This document shows positions 8,893 through 18,850 of a stretch of DNA of 55,771 nucleotides, piece after piece; the stretch's first letter is position 1; the number at the start of each line of letters is the position of its first letter. A model generated the notes under the pieces. It had not been told where the DNA came from and did not search any database. It saw only the letters and a list, made by a program, of their open reading frames with translations. The stretch spans positions 1 through 55,771 of the forward strand of contig JAKAJS010000166.1 in NCBI GenBank assembly GCA_021813685.1, read 5' to 3'. Origin of the DNA: Deltaproteobacteria bacterium. Lineage in GTDB: Bacteria; Desulfobacterota; Syntrophobacteria; Syntrophobacterales; Syntrophobacteraceae. The position numbers were made by a program, and so were the translations under genes.

Positions 8893-10776
8893 TCAAAGAT
8901 TTCGCCAAACGGCCCGCACCGTGGTCCCCTCGTGCGGGGTCGAGCGTATCGAGAATTTGCCTCCGTAGAGTTCGGCCCTTTCTTTCATTCCCAGGAGCCC
9001 CAGGCTTTTTGCGGTGCGCGACCCCAGGATGGAATCCAGGTCCATCCCGACCCCGTCATCGCTTATCTCGAGCGCAATGAGACCATCCTCCAGGGCGAGA
9101 CGAACATCGATCCACTCGGGGCGTGCATGTTTAAGAGCGTTGTTTAAAGCCTCCTGGGCGATCCTGAAAATTGCGATCTTAAACTCTTCGGGAATATCGT
9201 TCTCTCCGATCCTCGCTTCGAGTTCGATATGCTGAGCGGGATAGAGCCTTAAGAGCTCGCGCCGATACCAGTCCAGGGTGGCCAGGATGCCGTGTTCGGC
9301 AAGAATGATGGGTCTTAGACCCATATAGATCGCTCTCGTTTCATCCAGGGAGCGCTGCAGAACGGGAACGAATTCGCGCAGCAGTTGGAGCGATTCGAGA
9401 TTCTTTCCCGTTTCCAGACTCGCGATGACATGCTCGATCCGAAACTTCAGGGCGGCTATGGTCTGCCCGACGGAGTCGTGCAACTCCATCGAAAGCCTTT
9501 GCCTCTCGCTTTCCTGGGCTTCAATCAGCAGGGAAGGAACCATGCGCAGTTTCTCATTGGCCGATTCCAGATCGGCGGTTCGCTCCCTCACCCGCTGTTC
9601 GAGTTCATCGCGCGACCTGCGGAGTTCGTTTTCCATCCGCTTGTGCCCGGTTATATCCCAAACCAGGCCGTCGAAGCGTACCGGCCGACCCTGGCCGTCA
9701 CGGGCAAGTTTTCCCCGCACTGCTGCGTCTATTACCTTCCCGTCCGGATGGACGGCCCTGTGTTCGGCCTCAAAGGGCACATCCTGCCGGAGAGCTCTCG
9801 TAAGAGCCTTGCGCACCATCTTGCGGTCGTCCGGATGGATAACCCTGAAGACCTCCTCCTCAGTGCCTCCGAAGGTCGCCGGGTCAAGCCCCAAAAGATG
9901 ACACGCCTGTTCGTCGAAGTACAGCGACTGTGCGGGGAGGTCCCAGTGCCACGCGCCCATTTCTGCGGAACGCAACGCCAGATCCAGCCGTGCCCGGCTC
10001 TCCCGCAGCGCATCTTCCGCCTCTTTGCGCTCGGTCACGTCAACCACCACACCCACGGACCGCACCGCCGAGCCGGCGGCGTCGAACTGATTGACACACT
10101 TCGCATGCACATGGCGGATTTCCCCCGTATGCCTGCGGACTATGCGCAGCTCGGACTCAAAGGAGGGTTGTTTTTCCACAAGGGAGGCGGAGTAGGCCTT
10201 CTCCACGCTTTGGCGGTCATCGGGATGCACGGCCTCCAGGAAGGCTTCGTAGTTTACCTCGAGTTCCCCCGGTTCGAGCCCGAAGATTCTGTAGAGTTCC
10301 TCCGACCAGGTCAGCCGATTGGTCCTCACATTAAAGCTCCAACTGCCACAGTGGCTTATCTTCTGCGATTCGGTCAGAAATGACCGGCTCTCCTGCAGCC
10401 TTTGTTCCGTTCGTTTGCGCTCCGCGATTTCGCCTCCCAAACTTTGTACCGTCTCGATCAGCCAGGAAACCAGGAGGCTCCCGGCGAAAAAAAGCAGAAA
10501 ATCAATGAGTTCGGTTGCACGTGCAACGGCGAAGCTACCGAGAGGCGCGGTCCAGAAAAAATCGATGAGGAGAATGGAAAAGGTCGCTGCCAGCACCCCC
10601 TGGGCAAATCCCCCATAAAGGGCGGCAATTCCTACGGCAGGGTAGAATGTCACAAAATCGGCGCGAAAACCGGGAATCCCGGACAACTGCCAGCGAACAG
10701 CCGCCGCAAGGACGACTGCGACGATGCTTACCGTGCATCTAAGCCATACCGGGCGGTTCGCTCTTCCCCATACCAT
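8893..10776 (-). CDS. Membrane sensor kinase, DUF4118-PAS-PAS-HisKA_3
   Basis: This 627-residue inner-membrane histidine kinase of the NarX/DegS type has an N-terminal block of about four helices (1-110) resembling the KdpD-type DUF4118 sensor region. Two PAS/PAC units follow (about 135-250 and 260-385, each closing with VTERK or ITGHK), then a coiled linker. A HisKA_3 dimerisation helix (RLSMELHDSVGQT, His433) and a HATPase (GVGMDLDSILG; GLLGMKERAELYGG) complete it. AGGGGA lies 6 nt before the ATG. Such kinases normally pair with a LuxR-type regulator, but none is in the window, so it is an orphan here. Confidence 0.9.
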   Translation of the reverse strand: MVWGRANRPVWLRCTVSIVAVVLAAAVRWQLSGIPGFRADFVTFYPAVGIAALYGGFAQGVLAATFSILLIDFFWTAPLGSFAVARATELIDFLLFFAGSLLVSWLIETVQSLGGEIAERKRTEQRLQESRSFLTESQKISHCGSWSFNVRTNRLTWSEELYRIFGLEPGELEVNYEAFLEAVHPDDRQSVEKAYSASLVEKQPSFESELRIVRRHTGEIRHVHAKCVNQFDAAGSAVRSVGVVVDVTERKEAEDALRESRARLDLALRSAEMGAWHWDLPAQSLYFDEQACHLLGLDPATFGGTEEEVFRVIHPDDRKMVRKALTRALRQDVPFEAEHRAVHPDGKVIDAAVRGKLARDGQGRPVRFDGLVWDITGHKRMENELRRSRDELEQRVRERTADLESANEKLRMVPSLLIEAQESERQRLSMELHDSVGQTIAALKFRIEHVIASLETGKNLESLQLLREFVPVLQRSLDETRAIYMGLRPIILAEHGILATLDWYRRELLRLYPAQHIELEARIGENDIPEEFKIAIFRIAQEALNNALKHARPEWIDVRLALEDGLIALEISDDGVGMDLDSILGSRTAKSLGLLGMKERAELYGGKFSIRSTPHEGTTVRAVWRNL

Positions 10777-11076
10777 GTGATTCCCCTGCTGGAAATGGCA
10801 AGGCTACAGAGTGTCCAGTCGAAAGCCCCGTCAGTCACGGAGTGAACCGGATTTTATGTCTAATCCATTATAACACCTGGAGCGGCAAGGGAACAAATTT
10901 CTCGAAAGAGCCGAAGATCGGAAGGCGGTAACTCATCGCGTCCTTGTGCTTCCGGGTAAATGGTAGTGAATAGGTATCACTAAATTGTCACTCTTTTATC
11001 ATTGTTTTCCAATTTGAAGAAAATGTCGAAATACATACTGAACGATAGCCGTGCAAATTCCTCTGAAGGAGAACCC
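10777..11076. other. Intergenic spacer between divergent kinase and chemoreceptor
   Basis: These 300 bases hold no credible gene. They must contain the divergent promoters for the sensor kinase and the chemoreceptor, but no convincing sigma-70, sigma-28 or sigma-54 boxes could be picked out by eye. Confidence 0.5.
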
Positions 11077-12852
11077 ATGAAGCGCACCGTAGCTCAAAAA
11101 ATAGCCATGCTGATTTCCATTCCAATAGCCGTCTTTGTAATCTTCGCCTCATTTACGATTGCAAACGAGTGGCGGGTATTGAAGGTTACCGAAGACATGG
11201 CGCGCAATGTGGGGCTCATAAGCTCGGCCTCGGCCCTGGTTTCGACCCTGCAGAAGGAGCGTGGATTTTCGAGTCTTTTCCTCATGGGAGTCCTCGACAG
11301 GACCGAGGTTGCCGCCCTGCGGCGCAAAACCGACTCTTCGGAGGCGGCCTTTCGCAAAAGCCTCGCGCAGGCGAAAATACCGGCACAATTCGGCGCGGCG
11401 GCCCGACGGGCTTTGTCCGGACTCGCCGGGCTGCGTAGCCGGGTGGATGGGAAAATCTCCCCGGCAAAGAGCACCAAACTCTATACCGACATCATAGAGA
11501 CTGTTCTGGCTACGGAATCGGCCGCCGTAAACGCCAAAACCACAGGCGGGATAGGCAAAAAGCTCGCGGACATAACCCTTTTTGAAAACGCGGGAGAAAA
11601 TGCCGGCAGGCTGAGAAACATGCTGAGCGGCCTGCTCGCGGCCAACCGGCCTCTATCTACCACCGAGGTGGTCGCACTCATGGATCTTAATTCGCGCATC
11701 TTCTCGGGCCTGGAATCTCCCGCCCTGAGCATTCCGGAGAAAATGGCCCGAAAGATCCGCTCTTTTGCCAAAGATCCGGTGTGGGTAAAAGTTTCTGACA
11801 CAGTACACCTCGTGTTGGCCAAGGCCGCCACAGGCAACTACGGGATCGATCCCAAAGAGTTTTTTCAGGATTCCACCCGACAGATTGCAACTATCCAGGC
11901 ACTCAAGCAGGAGGAACTCGCGATCGTAGACAAGGTGATCGGCCGACTGCAATCCAAGGCAAGCAGCGATATTTGGCACACGATAACGCTTGTTTTTCTC
12001 CTCGCAATCGGCATGGCGGGGGTATCCATGGTGATCGGACAAAGTATCAGCCGTCCGGTGACCGGCGTCGCAAAAAAGCTCTCGGATTCTTCGGAAAAAG
12101 TATCTGCGGCGGCCCTGGAGCTTTCGACCTCGAGCCATCGGCTCTCCGAGGGCGCCTCCCAGCAGGCGGCCGCCCTCGAAGAGACCTCCTCCTCTCTTGA
12201 GCAGATGTCTTCGATGACCCGGCGCAACGCCGAGAATGCCGACGCGGCCAATCAGTTGATGAGAAAAACCAGGGAGACCGTAGCGCTCTCAGGTCGATCC
12301 ATTAACGAACTTGCCGGCTCGATGCAGGATATCTCCACGGCGAGCGAGGAGACCTCCAAGATCATCAAGACGATAGATGAAATTGCCTTTCAGACCAATC
12401 TGCTGGCTCTTAACGCGGCAGTAGAGGCGGCGCGGGCAGGCGAAGCCGGCGCGGGATTTGCCGTGGTGGCCGATGAGGTGAGAAACCTCGCGATGCGGGC
12501 TGCGGAGGCGGCCAAAACCACCTCGCACCTGATTGAAGGCACCGTCCAGAAAATCGGCAGGGGCACAGACCTGGCCCAAAAATCGGGAAAGGAATTTCAC
12601 GAGGTGGTCGAAGCCGTGGGAAAGGCGAGCGAGCTGATCGGTGAAATCTCGGCGGCATCCCTCGAGCAGGCCCAGGGAATAGAGCAGGTAAACAAGGCGG
12701 TTGGCGAAGTGGATAAGGTTATCCAGCAAAACGCCGCGGGGGCCGAGGAGGCAGCCTCGGTATCGTCGGAAATGCACGCCCAGTCCGATGAGGTCAAAAG
12801 AATCGCAAAAGACCTGTGGTCCATGGTGAACCGGTCGCGCCACGCCATGTAG
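11077..12852 (+). CDS. Methyl-accepting chemotaxis protein with NIT sensor domain
   Basis: This 591-residue inner-membrane chemoreceptor has TM1 near residues 12-31, a periplasmic region of about 260 residues and TM2 near 295-320. The region after TM1 contains [16 protein letters not shown], typical of the NIT domain, so nitrate/nitrite is the likely ligand class. The signalling tip ([20 protein letters not shown], then [20 protein letters not shown]) is intact. There is no C-terminal CheR-binding pentapeptide. GAAGGAGA precedes the ATG at 11077, which decides the start over a TTG at 11002. A strong terminator follows. Confidence 0.9.
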   Translation: MKRTVAQKIAMLISIPIAVFVIFASFTIANEWRVLKVTEDMARNVGLISSASALVSTLQKERGFSSLFLMGVLDRTEVAALRRKTDSSEAAFRKSLAQAKIPAQFGAAARRALSGLAGLRSRVDGKISPAKSTKLYTDIIETVLATESAAVNAKTTGGIGKKLADITLFENAGENAGRLRNMLSGLLAANRPLSTTEVVALMDLNSRIFSGLESPALSIPEKMARKIRSFAKDPVWVKVSDTVHLVLAKAATGNYGIDPKEFFQDSTRQIATIQALKQEELAIVDKVIGRLQSKASSDIWHTITLVFLLAIGMAGVSMVIGQSISRPVTGVAKKLSDSSEKVSAAALELSTSSHRLSEGASQQAAALEETSSSLEQMSSMTRRNAENADAANQLMRKTRETVALSGRSINELAGSMQDISTASEETSKIIKTIDEIAFQTNLLALNAAVEAARAGEAGAGFAVVADEVRNLAMRAAEAAKTTSHLIEGTVQKIGRGTDLAQKSGKEFHEVVEAVGKASELIGEISAASLEQAQGIEQVNKAVGEVDKVIQQNAAGAEEAASVSSEMHAQSDEVKRIAKDLWSMVNRSRHAM

Positions 12853-12853
12853 G

Positions 12854-12893
12854 AAAGGCGCGGGGGCCGTCGCCCCCGCGCCTTTTCTTTTCT
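12854..12893 (+). terminator. Rho-independent terminator
   Basis: GGCGCGGGGGC (12857-12867) and GCCCCCGCGCC (12872-12882) form a perfect 11-bp stem with a 4-nt loop, extended by AAA/TTT and followed by TTTTCTTTTC. It directly follows the chemoreceptor stop and is the clearest terminator in the window. Confidence 0.9.
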
Positions 12894-12905
12894 CGTCACA
12901 CTGTT

Positions 12906-14465
12906 TTACTGTTTGCTTTGCTCCTCGTTTTTCCTCAACTCGAAGCGTTTTACCTTGCCGGTGGCGGTCTTCGGCAGTTCGTCGATGAACTCGATCCAGC
13001 GAGGGTATTTATAGTGGGCGAGGGTCTTTTTCACGTACTCTTTGAGTTCCTTTTCGAGTTCGGGGGAGGGGGAGAAGCCGGTTTTCAACACGACGAAGGC
13101 CTTGGGCTTAATGAGGTTTTCCGCATCGGGGTGCCCGACCACGGCGCATTCGAGAACCGCCGAGTGCTTGATGAGGCACGCTTCGACCTCGATCGGCGAT
13201 ACCCAGATGCCTCCGACCTTCAACATGTCGTTGGCGCGGCCGACGTTGTAGTAATAACCCTCCTGGTCCCGGTAGTACTTGTCGTCGGTATTGAGCCACG
13301 GGCCAAGCATCGTTCGTTTGGTCTTTTCGTGCTTGTTCCAGTAGCCGGCGGCAACCGAGTCCCCCTTTATCAAAAGAGTCCCGATCTCGCCATCGGGGAC
13401 ATCCTGCAGATTTTCATCGACGATGCGCGCTTCGTAGCCCGGAACGATCTTGCCCGAGCTTCCCGGCCTGATATCGTCCAGAGAATTGGAGATAAACGTC
13501 TGGCAGGCCTCGGTGGAACCGATCCCGTCGAGTATCTGAACACCGTGTCGTTCCACCCAGCGCCTTAGAATGTCTGCGGGAAGCGGTTCGCCCGCCGATA
13601 CGCACACCCTTACCCCCGAAAGATCCCCCTCCTCCTGGAGCATGGTGCCGTAAAGCGTCGGCACGCAAAAGAAAACGGTCGGCTTATGGCGGCGGATGGT
13701 TTCGTAGACCGCGGCGGGAAGCGGACGCTCGGGCAGGTACACCGCCGTCGCCCCGACACTGAACGGATAATAGAGATTATTGCCCAGTCCGTAGGCAAAA
13801 AAGAGCTTGGCCGCCGAAAAGCATACGTCGTCTTCCCGAATCCCGAGCACCTGTTTGCCGCAGGTCTGCGCACAATAAACCATGTCGTGCTGCAGGTGAA
13901 TCGTTCCTTTGGGCTGCCCGGTCGAACCCGAACTGTAGAGCCAGAAACAGGCATCGTCCGGAGTGGTGGGGGCCGCTTCCAGTTCTGCGGACTGCGCGGC
14001 GACCAGGTCTGCAAAAGAGATCGTCCCCTCGGAGGCCGCTCCATTCACCACCACGATGTGCTCGAGGAACTTGAAATTTTTCCTCTCGGCCTCGATTGCC
14101 GGCAGCAGCGAGATATCGACGATAAGGACCCTCGCCCGGCTGTCGTTTAGAAAATAGAGATAGTCCTTGGGCCGCATCAGTGTATTCAAGCAGATCGGGA
14201 CGGCCCCGATCTTGATGGCCCCGAAAAAGCACTGCGGAAAAACCTCGGTGTCGAGCAGAAGGAGTGCGACCCGTTCCTCCATTCGTACCGAAAGGCTTTT
14301 GAGGCCATTGCCCACCCGGTTCATCCCGGTCTGGATCTGCGAGTAGGTTGCGGCACGATCTTCACAAAGTACCGCCACCTTGTCCCCTCGACCCTCGCGA
14401 ACGTTGCGATCCACAAAATAATCGGCGGCATTAAACAGATCAGGGAGGTTCAAATCGAGTTGCAT
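12906..14465 (-). CDS. Benzoate-CoA ligase family acyl-CoA synthetase
   Basis: This 519-residue cytoplasmic AMP-forming ligase activates an aromatic or related carboxylate to its CoA thioester. The ATP/AMP signature YSSGSTGQPKGTIHL is near residue 170, DGIGSTEACQTF is near 305 and the C-terminal catalytic Lys lies in PKTATGKVKRFEL. Overall sequence and length fit the benzoate/4-hydroxybenzoate-CoA ligase family. The start at 14465 is favoured because AGAAGGAG lies 5 nt before it; the frame is open to 14609 without a good site. No benzoyl-CoA reductase genes are nearby, so the substrate remains open. Confidence 0.8.
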   Translation of the reverse strand: MQLDLNLPDLFNAADYFVDRNVREGRGDKVAVLCEDRAATYSQIQTGMNRVGNGLKSLSVRMEERVALLLLDTEVFPQCFFGAIKIGAVPICLNTLMRPKDYLYFLNDSRARVLIVDISLLPAIEAERKNFKFLEHIVVVNGAASEGTISFADLVAAQSAELEAAPTTPDDACFWLYSSGSTGQPKGTIHLQHDMVYCAQTCGKQVLGIREDDVCFSAAKLFFAYGLGNNLYYPFSVGATAVYLPERPLPAAVYETIRRHKPTVFFCVPTLYGTMLQEEGDLSGVRVCVSAGEPLPADILRRWVERHGVQILDGIGSTEACQTFISNSLDDIRPGSSGKIVPGYEARIVDENLQDVPDGEIGTLLIKGDSVAAGYWNKHEKTKRTMLGPWLNTDDKYYRDQEGYYYNVGRANDMLKVGGIWVSPIEVEACLIKHSAVLECAVVGHPDAENLIKPKAFVVLKTGFSPSPELEKELKEYVKKTLAHYKYPRWIEFIDELPKTATGKVKRFELRKNEEQSKQ

Positions 14466-14800
14466 CATTTCTCCTTCTTCTTTGAATCGAGGCTTTCCTG
14501 AAAAACCAATGCCCACTTCGGGCATGAAACCGGCCTGATGCTGAAAGCCGCAAGGTAGAGAGGGGGATGAATGCTCTATCTCCCGGCCCTCTTTGCAAGA
14601 CAAACTCAAAAGGAATGTGGAACCCGAAATCCGTAGAACTGGCAGAGCGCAAAAGCACAGACTGATTCATTCAAGTGAAACAGAGAGTAACCCGGTTTGG
14701 AAATTTTATAAATAATAAATGTAGAAACGGGGGGATTTTTTTCGGAGGGGAAGGCAGGCCGTTCCATTTTTTCACCATACTGAATTATCAGCGCTCCGAT
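14466..14800. other. Intergenic spacer, acetate kinase to CoA ligase
   Basis: These 335 bases separate two minus-strand genes. I see no gene, clear promoter or terminator hairpin. An AT-rich stretch lies near 14698-14725. Confidence 0.5.
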
Positions 14801-15985
14801 TCACTTCCCGAAGAGCACTCTGCGGGTGTGCCGGGCGATCATGAGGTCTTCATTGGTGCGGATGACCCGGACCGCGCAGGGGCTGTCCGGAGCCGAGATG
14901 AGGGGGACATGGGCCTCGTTTTTATCCGGATCGAGGCGGAGGCCGAGATAGCCCAGTCCCTGGCAGATTTTTTCCCGGACAAAGGGCGCCCGTTCCCCGA
15001 TGCCGCCCGTAAACACCAGGGTATCGAGACCGTCCAGGGTTGCGCTCAGGGCGCCGATGTGTTTTCGGGCGGTGTAGCAGAACAGTTCGATGGCCTGGGC
15101 CGCATGGGGTTCGCTATCTTTTTTTTCGAGAAGGGTTTTCATGTCCGGGCTGATCCCCGAGACGCCCAGGAGCCCGGAGCGATGGTGGAGAAGCCGCTCG
15201 AGCTGCCGCGCGTCATAGCCCTTCTCGTCCATGAGGTAGAGAAGGATTCCGGGGTCGAGATCTCCGCACCGGGTGCCCATCATGAGGCCGCCAAGGGCGG
15301 TGAGCCCCATGGTGGTGTCCAGGACCTGCCCGTTTTTTAGCGCCGCCATGCTGGCGCCGTTTCCGAGGTGGGCGATGATGACCCTCCCCTGCAGTTCCTC
15401 CCGAAGAGAATCCAGGACATATTCATAGGAAAGGCCGTGGAAGCCGTAGCGGTAAATCCCCTCGTGGCGGAGGCTCCGAACGATCGGAAACCATTTGGCG
15501 ATTTCGGGCATCGTACTGTGAAAGGCCGTATCGAAGCAGGCCGCCTGGCCAAGAGCCGGGTAGCGTTCGGTGACGGCGTCGATGCCCTTGAGTTCGCCGG
15601 GCAGATGCAGGGGGGCAAGAGAAATGAGGCCTCGTAAGGTTTGCATGAGCTCCGGGGTTATCTTTTCGGGCGACGTATGGTCGGGGCCTCCGTGTACGAG
15701 ACGGTGGCCGACCGCATCGGGGGCGGGAATGCCGTGCGCATCTGCGGCTACGGTGAGAATGGCTCCCACCGCGTCGCCGTGCGTCGGGAAATCGTCGTTT
15801 TTATCGCTCAGGCGCTTCCCTTCCCCGTCTTGTAACCAGAGCCATCCCCCCGGCAACCCGATCCTCTCCACGGCGCCTTCGGCCACCAGTTCTTCCGTCT
15901 CTGCTCCCAGAGCGTAGAGAGCGAATTTCATGGAAGAGGAACCGGAGTTGATACACAGGATATGATGCTTCATGCTTGTCGTCAT
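14801..15985 (-). CDS. ackA: Acetate kinase
   Basis: This enzyme of about 394 residues interconverts acetyl phosphate plus ADP with acetate plus ATP. It shows the ASKHA features INSGSSSMKF at the N-terminus, GHRLVHGG, CFDTAFHSTMP, YGFHGLSYEYV, HLGNGASMAALKNG, DTTMGLTALGGLMMGTRCGD and FTGGIGERAPFVRE, all in the expected order. Propionate could also be a substrate. Two starts are possible, 15985 and 15973, neither with a strong ribosome site; the longer is given. No phosphotransacetylase gene is adjacent. Confidence 0.93.
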   Translation of the reverse strand: MTTSMKHHILCINSGSSSMKFALYALGAETEELVAEGAVERIGLPGGWLWLQDGEGKRLSDKNDDFPTHGDAVGAILTVAADAHGIPAPDAVGHRLVHGGPDHTSPEKITPELMQTLRGLISLAPLHLPGELKGIDAVTERYPALGQAACFDTAFHSTMPEIAKWFPIVRSLRHEGIYRYGFHGLSYEYVLDSLREELQGRVIIAHLGNGASMAALKNGQVLDTTMGLTALGGLMMGTRCGDLDPGILLYLMDEKGYDARQLERLLHHRSGLLGVSGISPDMKTLLEKKDSEPHAAQAIELFCYTARKHIGALSATLDGLDTLVFTGGIGERAPFVREKICQGLGYLGLRLDPDKNEAHVPLISAPDSPCAVRVIRTNEDLMIARHTRRVLFGK

Positions 15986-16045
15986 GGTGGGATCAATCCA
16001 TACGGGGTTCTGTGAAGTCCACTGCGGCACTGCCGCACATTTCCC

Positions 16046-17464
16046 TTATCCGCGCCGGGACAGGCCGCTTTCGGGCATCCCCCGAGCGTTCCGCCAATTG
16101 GAGTATGCTTCCCGAAGAATTTCCACCGGATGAAACACCCTGTAAGAAGCAAGCTGGTTGAACTGAATTCGGCAACTCAGGCAGTCGGTGACAAGCCTTT
16201 CCGGATGAATTTCTTCGATTTTCCGCATCAATCGGCTCCCCATCCCCACGGAAACCCCGTAGAAGTCTTTTTTAAACCCCATGATGCCGGCGATGCCGCA
16301 ACAATGGAAGGCGCCGTCGATTCGCTCCATTTCTACCCCGGGCACAAGGCCCAGCAACTCGGCATAGGGTTCGCCGATCTTTTGTTCCCTCAGATGACAG
16401 GGCGGATAGTATGCCATCGGTGCGGAAACCGTCCCCAGATCCTTATTGAACCGCCCTGCGTGGAGAAGCGACCTGAGATATTCTCCCAAATCGAAGGTGT
16501 GGTCCGCCACCTTAATTCGTTTCAACGGATCGAGGGAGGCGAAATAGCCTTCGTCTTCGTGCTTCCTGTCTATAAACCTGTAGAGCTCATGCATGATCGA
16601 GGCGCTGTAGGGACCCGCCCCGGAACGGCGTGCTTCAAACCCATTCCGGGAATAAAGAGCCCCCTCGCTCACGACGTGCTTCAGCATGTATCCGCAGGTA
16701 GGACAGGAACACACGATGTCATAGCCCGAATCCACCGCCTCGCACAGTCGATCCAGATTGAATGCGGCGAACTCTAAAGTGAGATCGAGGTCCCCTTCGA
16801 GCAGGCTTGGCATGCCGCAGCACTTCTGCTCGGGCAAAAAAACCTCGATTTCGTTACGGCGCAAAATCTCTACGACTGCTTTCGGCACATCCGGAAAAAG
16901 GTACTGGGCGGTACAGCCCGCAAAATAGGCTACTTTCCTGCCGCCGGACTCCCGCCTGTCGTAGAGACCCTGCCTCCTTGCCCAGGCGGGGAAGCCTTCC
17001 GCCGGAAATTCGGGCAGCTTCCTGTCGGGATGAATCCCGCCCAGCTTCTTTAGCAGGTTGCCGCTCCGTTTGTGCTGCATGAGACTGTTCGCCAGGCGCG
17101 GGTAGGCCCCGCACACTCGCGCGAGACGCCCTACATCTTCCAGAAGGCGAATGGCCGGCTTTAGCCCGTCCCGCCTGACGAAGGCATGTTTCGCCTTCAT
17201 CAAGTCCGCTCGAATGTCCGGACAGGGGCAAAGAGCGCAAAAGTTGCACAGATCGACCATGTGCCGCAATTCCGTTGCGCAGATCCTGCCGCCGCCTTCG
17301 GCTTCTTTGTCGTGGAGCCTGTATATCTCCGGGAACACCCTGCAGGGCGTATCCTCCATAAGATATCGACATACGTCACAGTCCGCGCATCTCTCAAGGA
17401 CCGCTCCGGCCATGCTTTCCGGGGAATTGTTCAGCATTGCCTCATCCCACCGCGCCTGTTCCAC
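16046..17464 (-). CDS. CCG-domain Fe-S protein (GlpC/HdrB-like)
   Basis: This 472-residue electron-transfer protein has an N-terminal pair of Cys clusters (CADCDVCRYLMEDTPC near 26, CNFCALCPCP near 73) likely to hold [4Fe-4S] centres. Two CCG domains follow: AGCTAQYLFPD with QKCCGMPS, and YPPCHLREQ with FHCCGIAG. CCG domains bind non-cubane clusters in HdrB and mediate quinone or disulfide electron transfer in GlpC/LldE-type proteins. The GTG at 17464 is used; an ATG at 17437 with GGGATGAGG upstream is an equally good start. It lies 6 nt after the flavoprotein gene, so the pair probably forms one redox unit. Confidence 0.75.
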   Translation of the reverse strand: MEQARWDEAMLNNSPESMAGAVLERCADCDVCRYLMEDTPCRVFPEIYRLHDKEAEGGGRICATELRHMVDLCNFCALCPCPDIRADLMKAKHAFVRRDGLKPAIRLLEDVGRLARVCGAYPRLANSLMQHKRSGNLLKKLGGIHPDRKLPEFPAEGFPAWARRQGLYDRRESGGRKVAYFAGCTAQYLFPDVPKAVVEILRRNEIEVFLPEQKCCGMPSLLEGDLDLTLEFAAFNLDRLCEAVDSGYDIVCSCPTCGYMLKHVVSEGALYSRNGFEARRSGAGPYSASIMHELYRFIDRKHEDEGYFASLDPLKRIKVADHTFDLGEYLRSLLHAGRFNKDLGTVSAPMAYYPPCHLREQKIGEPYAELLGLVPGVEMERIDGAFHCCGIAGIMGFKKDFYGVSVGMGSRLMRKIEEIHPERLVTDCLSCRIQFNQLASYRVFHPVEILREAYSNWRNARGMPESGLSRRG

Positions 17465-17470
17465 CTGAAT

Positions 17471-18829
17471 TCATCCCTGCCGCCGCCATTTGCTCCACGC
17501 CTGGGCGCTCATCTGCACCGGGTCCCACGGGCTGCTCAAGGGCGGGGTGTAGCTCAAATCGAGGTCGCTCAAAGCATCGATCGGCATGTCGTTGTAAATA
17601 GCCGCCGCAAACACATCGATACGCTTGGAGACCTCGGAGCGCCGATCTCCCAGCATCTGTGCGCCGAGCAGGCGGCCGGAGCCGCGTTCGCCGGTAAGGC
17701 GTATCCACAGTTTTCGGGCGCCCGGATAGTAGGCCTTGTGGTCCCACGCCTCGAACTCGACCGTTACCGGGTCAAAACCTGCCGGAGCCGCCTCGCAGTC
17801 TCGCAGGCCAGTGCGCGCGACGACCAGGTCGAAGATCTTTACGGCCTGTGTTCCGAGTGTGCCCTGGAACTCCCGGTTTCCTCCCACCGCGTTTTCTCCC
17901 GCCACGCGCCCCTGCTTGTGTGCGGTTGTACCAAGCGGAAGATAGGCGTTTTGCCTTAAGATCCTATGCCAGGTTTCCGCGCAGTCGCCGGCCGCATAGA
18001 TATCGGGCACGTTGGTGCGCATGGTGCGATCGACTCTCAGTGCCCCCTTGAAGCCAGACTCGATTCCGGCGGAAAAAGCCAGCTCCGTCCGGGGCCTTGC
18101 GCCAACCGCAACGAGAACCATGTCCGCCATGGCGGAAAAGCCGTCTGCGCCCCGTACGGCGAGCTGTCCCTCCGTCTCGCCTACGCCGGTGACGGAGATG
18201 CCTGTGTGTACTTTCACTCCATGCGCCTTGAGATGCGCCTCGATTCTTTCGCCCAATTCCCTGTCGACGGTGGTCAAAACCGAATCCAGAAATTCTACGA
18301 CCGTTACCTTCATCCCTCTGTAAGTGAGAGCATCGGCCATCTCCATTCCGATGTACCCGGCGCCGACTATGATGGCTGAGCGCGGCCGCCGCTCGCCGAT
18401 AAACCGCTCGATGGCGAAGGCGTCGTCCATCCAGCGCAGGAGGAAAACACCCGGCAGATCGATTCCGTCGATATTGGGCCGGATGGACCGGGCGCCCGTT
18501 GCCAGAATCAGGCCGTCGTAGGCCATCTCCCGCAGTTCTCCGCCCGGGCTCCTCACCAGTACCCTCTTTCGAGCCGGATCGAGGGAGGTCGCCCGATGCT
18601 CGAGAAGGAGGCGGACGCCCTCCTTTTCAATTTCCTGCGCCGTTCGATGGGCGAGGGTCCGCCAATCGGCGACTTCTCCGCTCAGATAAAAGGGCAGGCC
18701 GCAGATGCTGAAATTCGGGTACCGGTCTTCGAACACTACCGTAACTTCAGTTGCGGGCGAAAGCTCCCGGGCACGCAGCGCACCGCTTATCCCCGCGTCG
18801 CTTCCTCCGATTATGACGAGTTTCCCCAA
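17471..18829 (-). CDS. FAD-dependent CoA-disulfide-reductase-like oxidoreductase
   Basis: This 452-residue flavoprotein belongs to the CoADR/NADH-oxidase/NADH-dependent persulfide reductase group. FAD binds at VIIGGSDAGISGALRA (residues 5-20) and NAD(P)H at AIIVGAGYIGMEMADAL (about 155). The single redox cysteine, Cys43, sits in FSICGLPFY at the exact position seen in CoA-disulfide reductases. A second FAD motif, IYAAGDC, is near 276. There is no C-terminal rhodanese domain. The partner Fe-S protein immediately downstream suggests electrons pass between NAD(P)H, a thiol or persulfide, and the CCG protein. Confidence 0.8.
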   Translation of the reverse strand: MGKLVIIGGSDAGISGALRARELSPATEVTVVFEDRYPNFSICGLPFYLSGEVADWRTLAHRTAQEIEKEGVRLLLEHRATSLDPARKRVLVRSPGGELREMAYDGLILATGARSIRPNIDGIDLPGVFLLRWMDDAFAIERFIGERRPRSAIIVGAGYIGMEMADALTYRGMKVTVVEFLDSVLTTVDRELGERIEAHLKAHGVKVHTGISVTGVGETEGQLAVRGADGFSAMADMVLVAVGARPRTELAFSAGIESGFKGALRVDRTMRTNVPDIYAAGDCAETWHRILRQNAYLPLGTTAHKQGRVAGENAVGGNREFQGTLGTQAVKIFDLVVARTGLRDCEAAPAGFDPVTVEFEAWDHKAYYPGARKLWIRLTGERGSGRLLGAQMLGDRRSEVSKRIDVFAAAIYNDMPIDALSDLDLSYTPPLSSPWDPVQMSAQAWSKWRRQG

Positions 18830-18850
18830 GCTTTTCTCCCGTTCAAGAGG

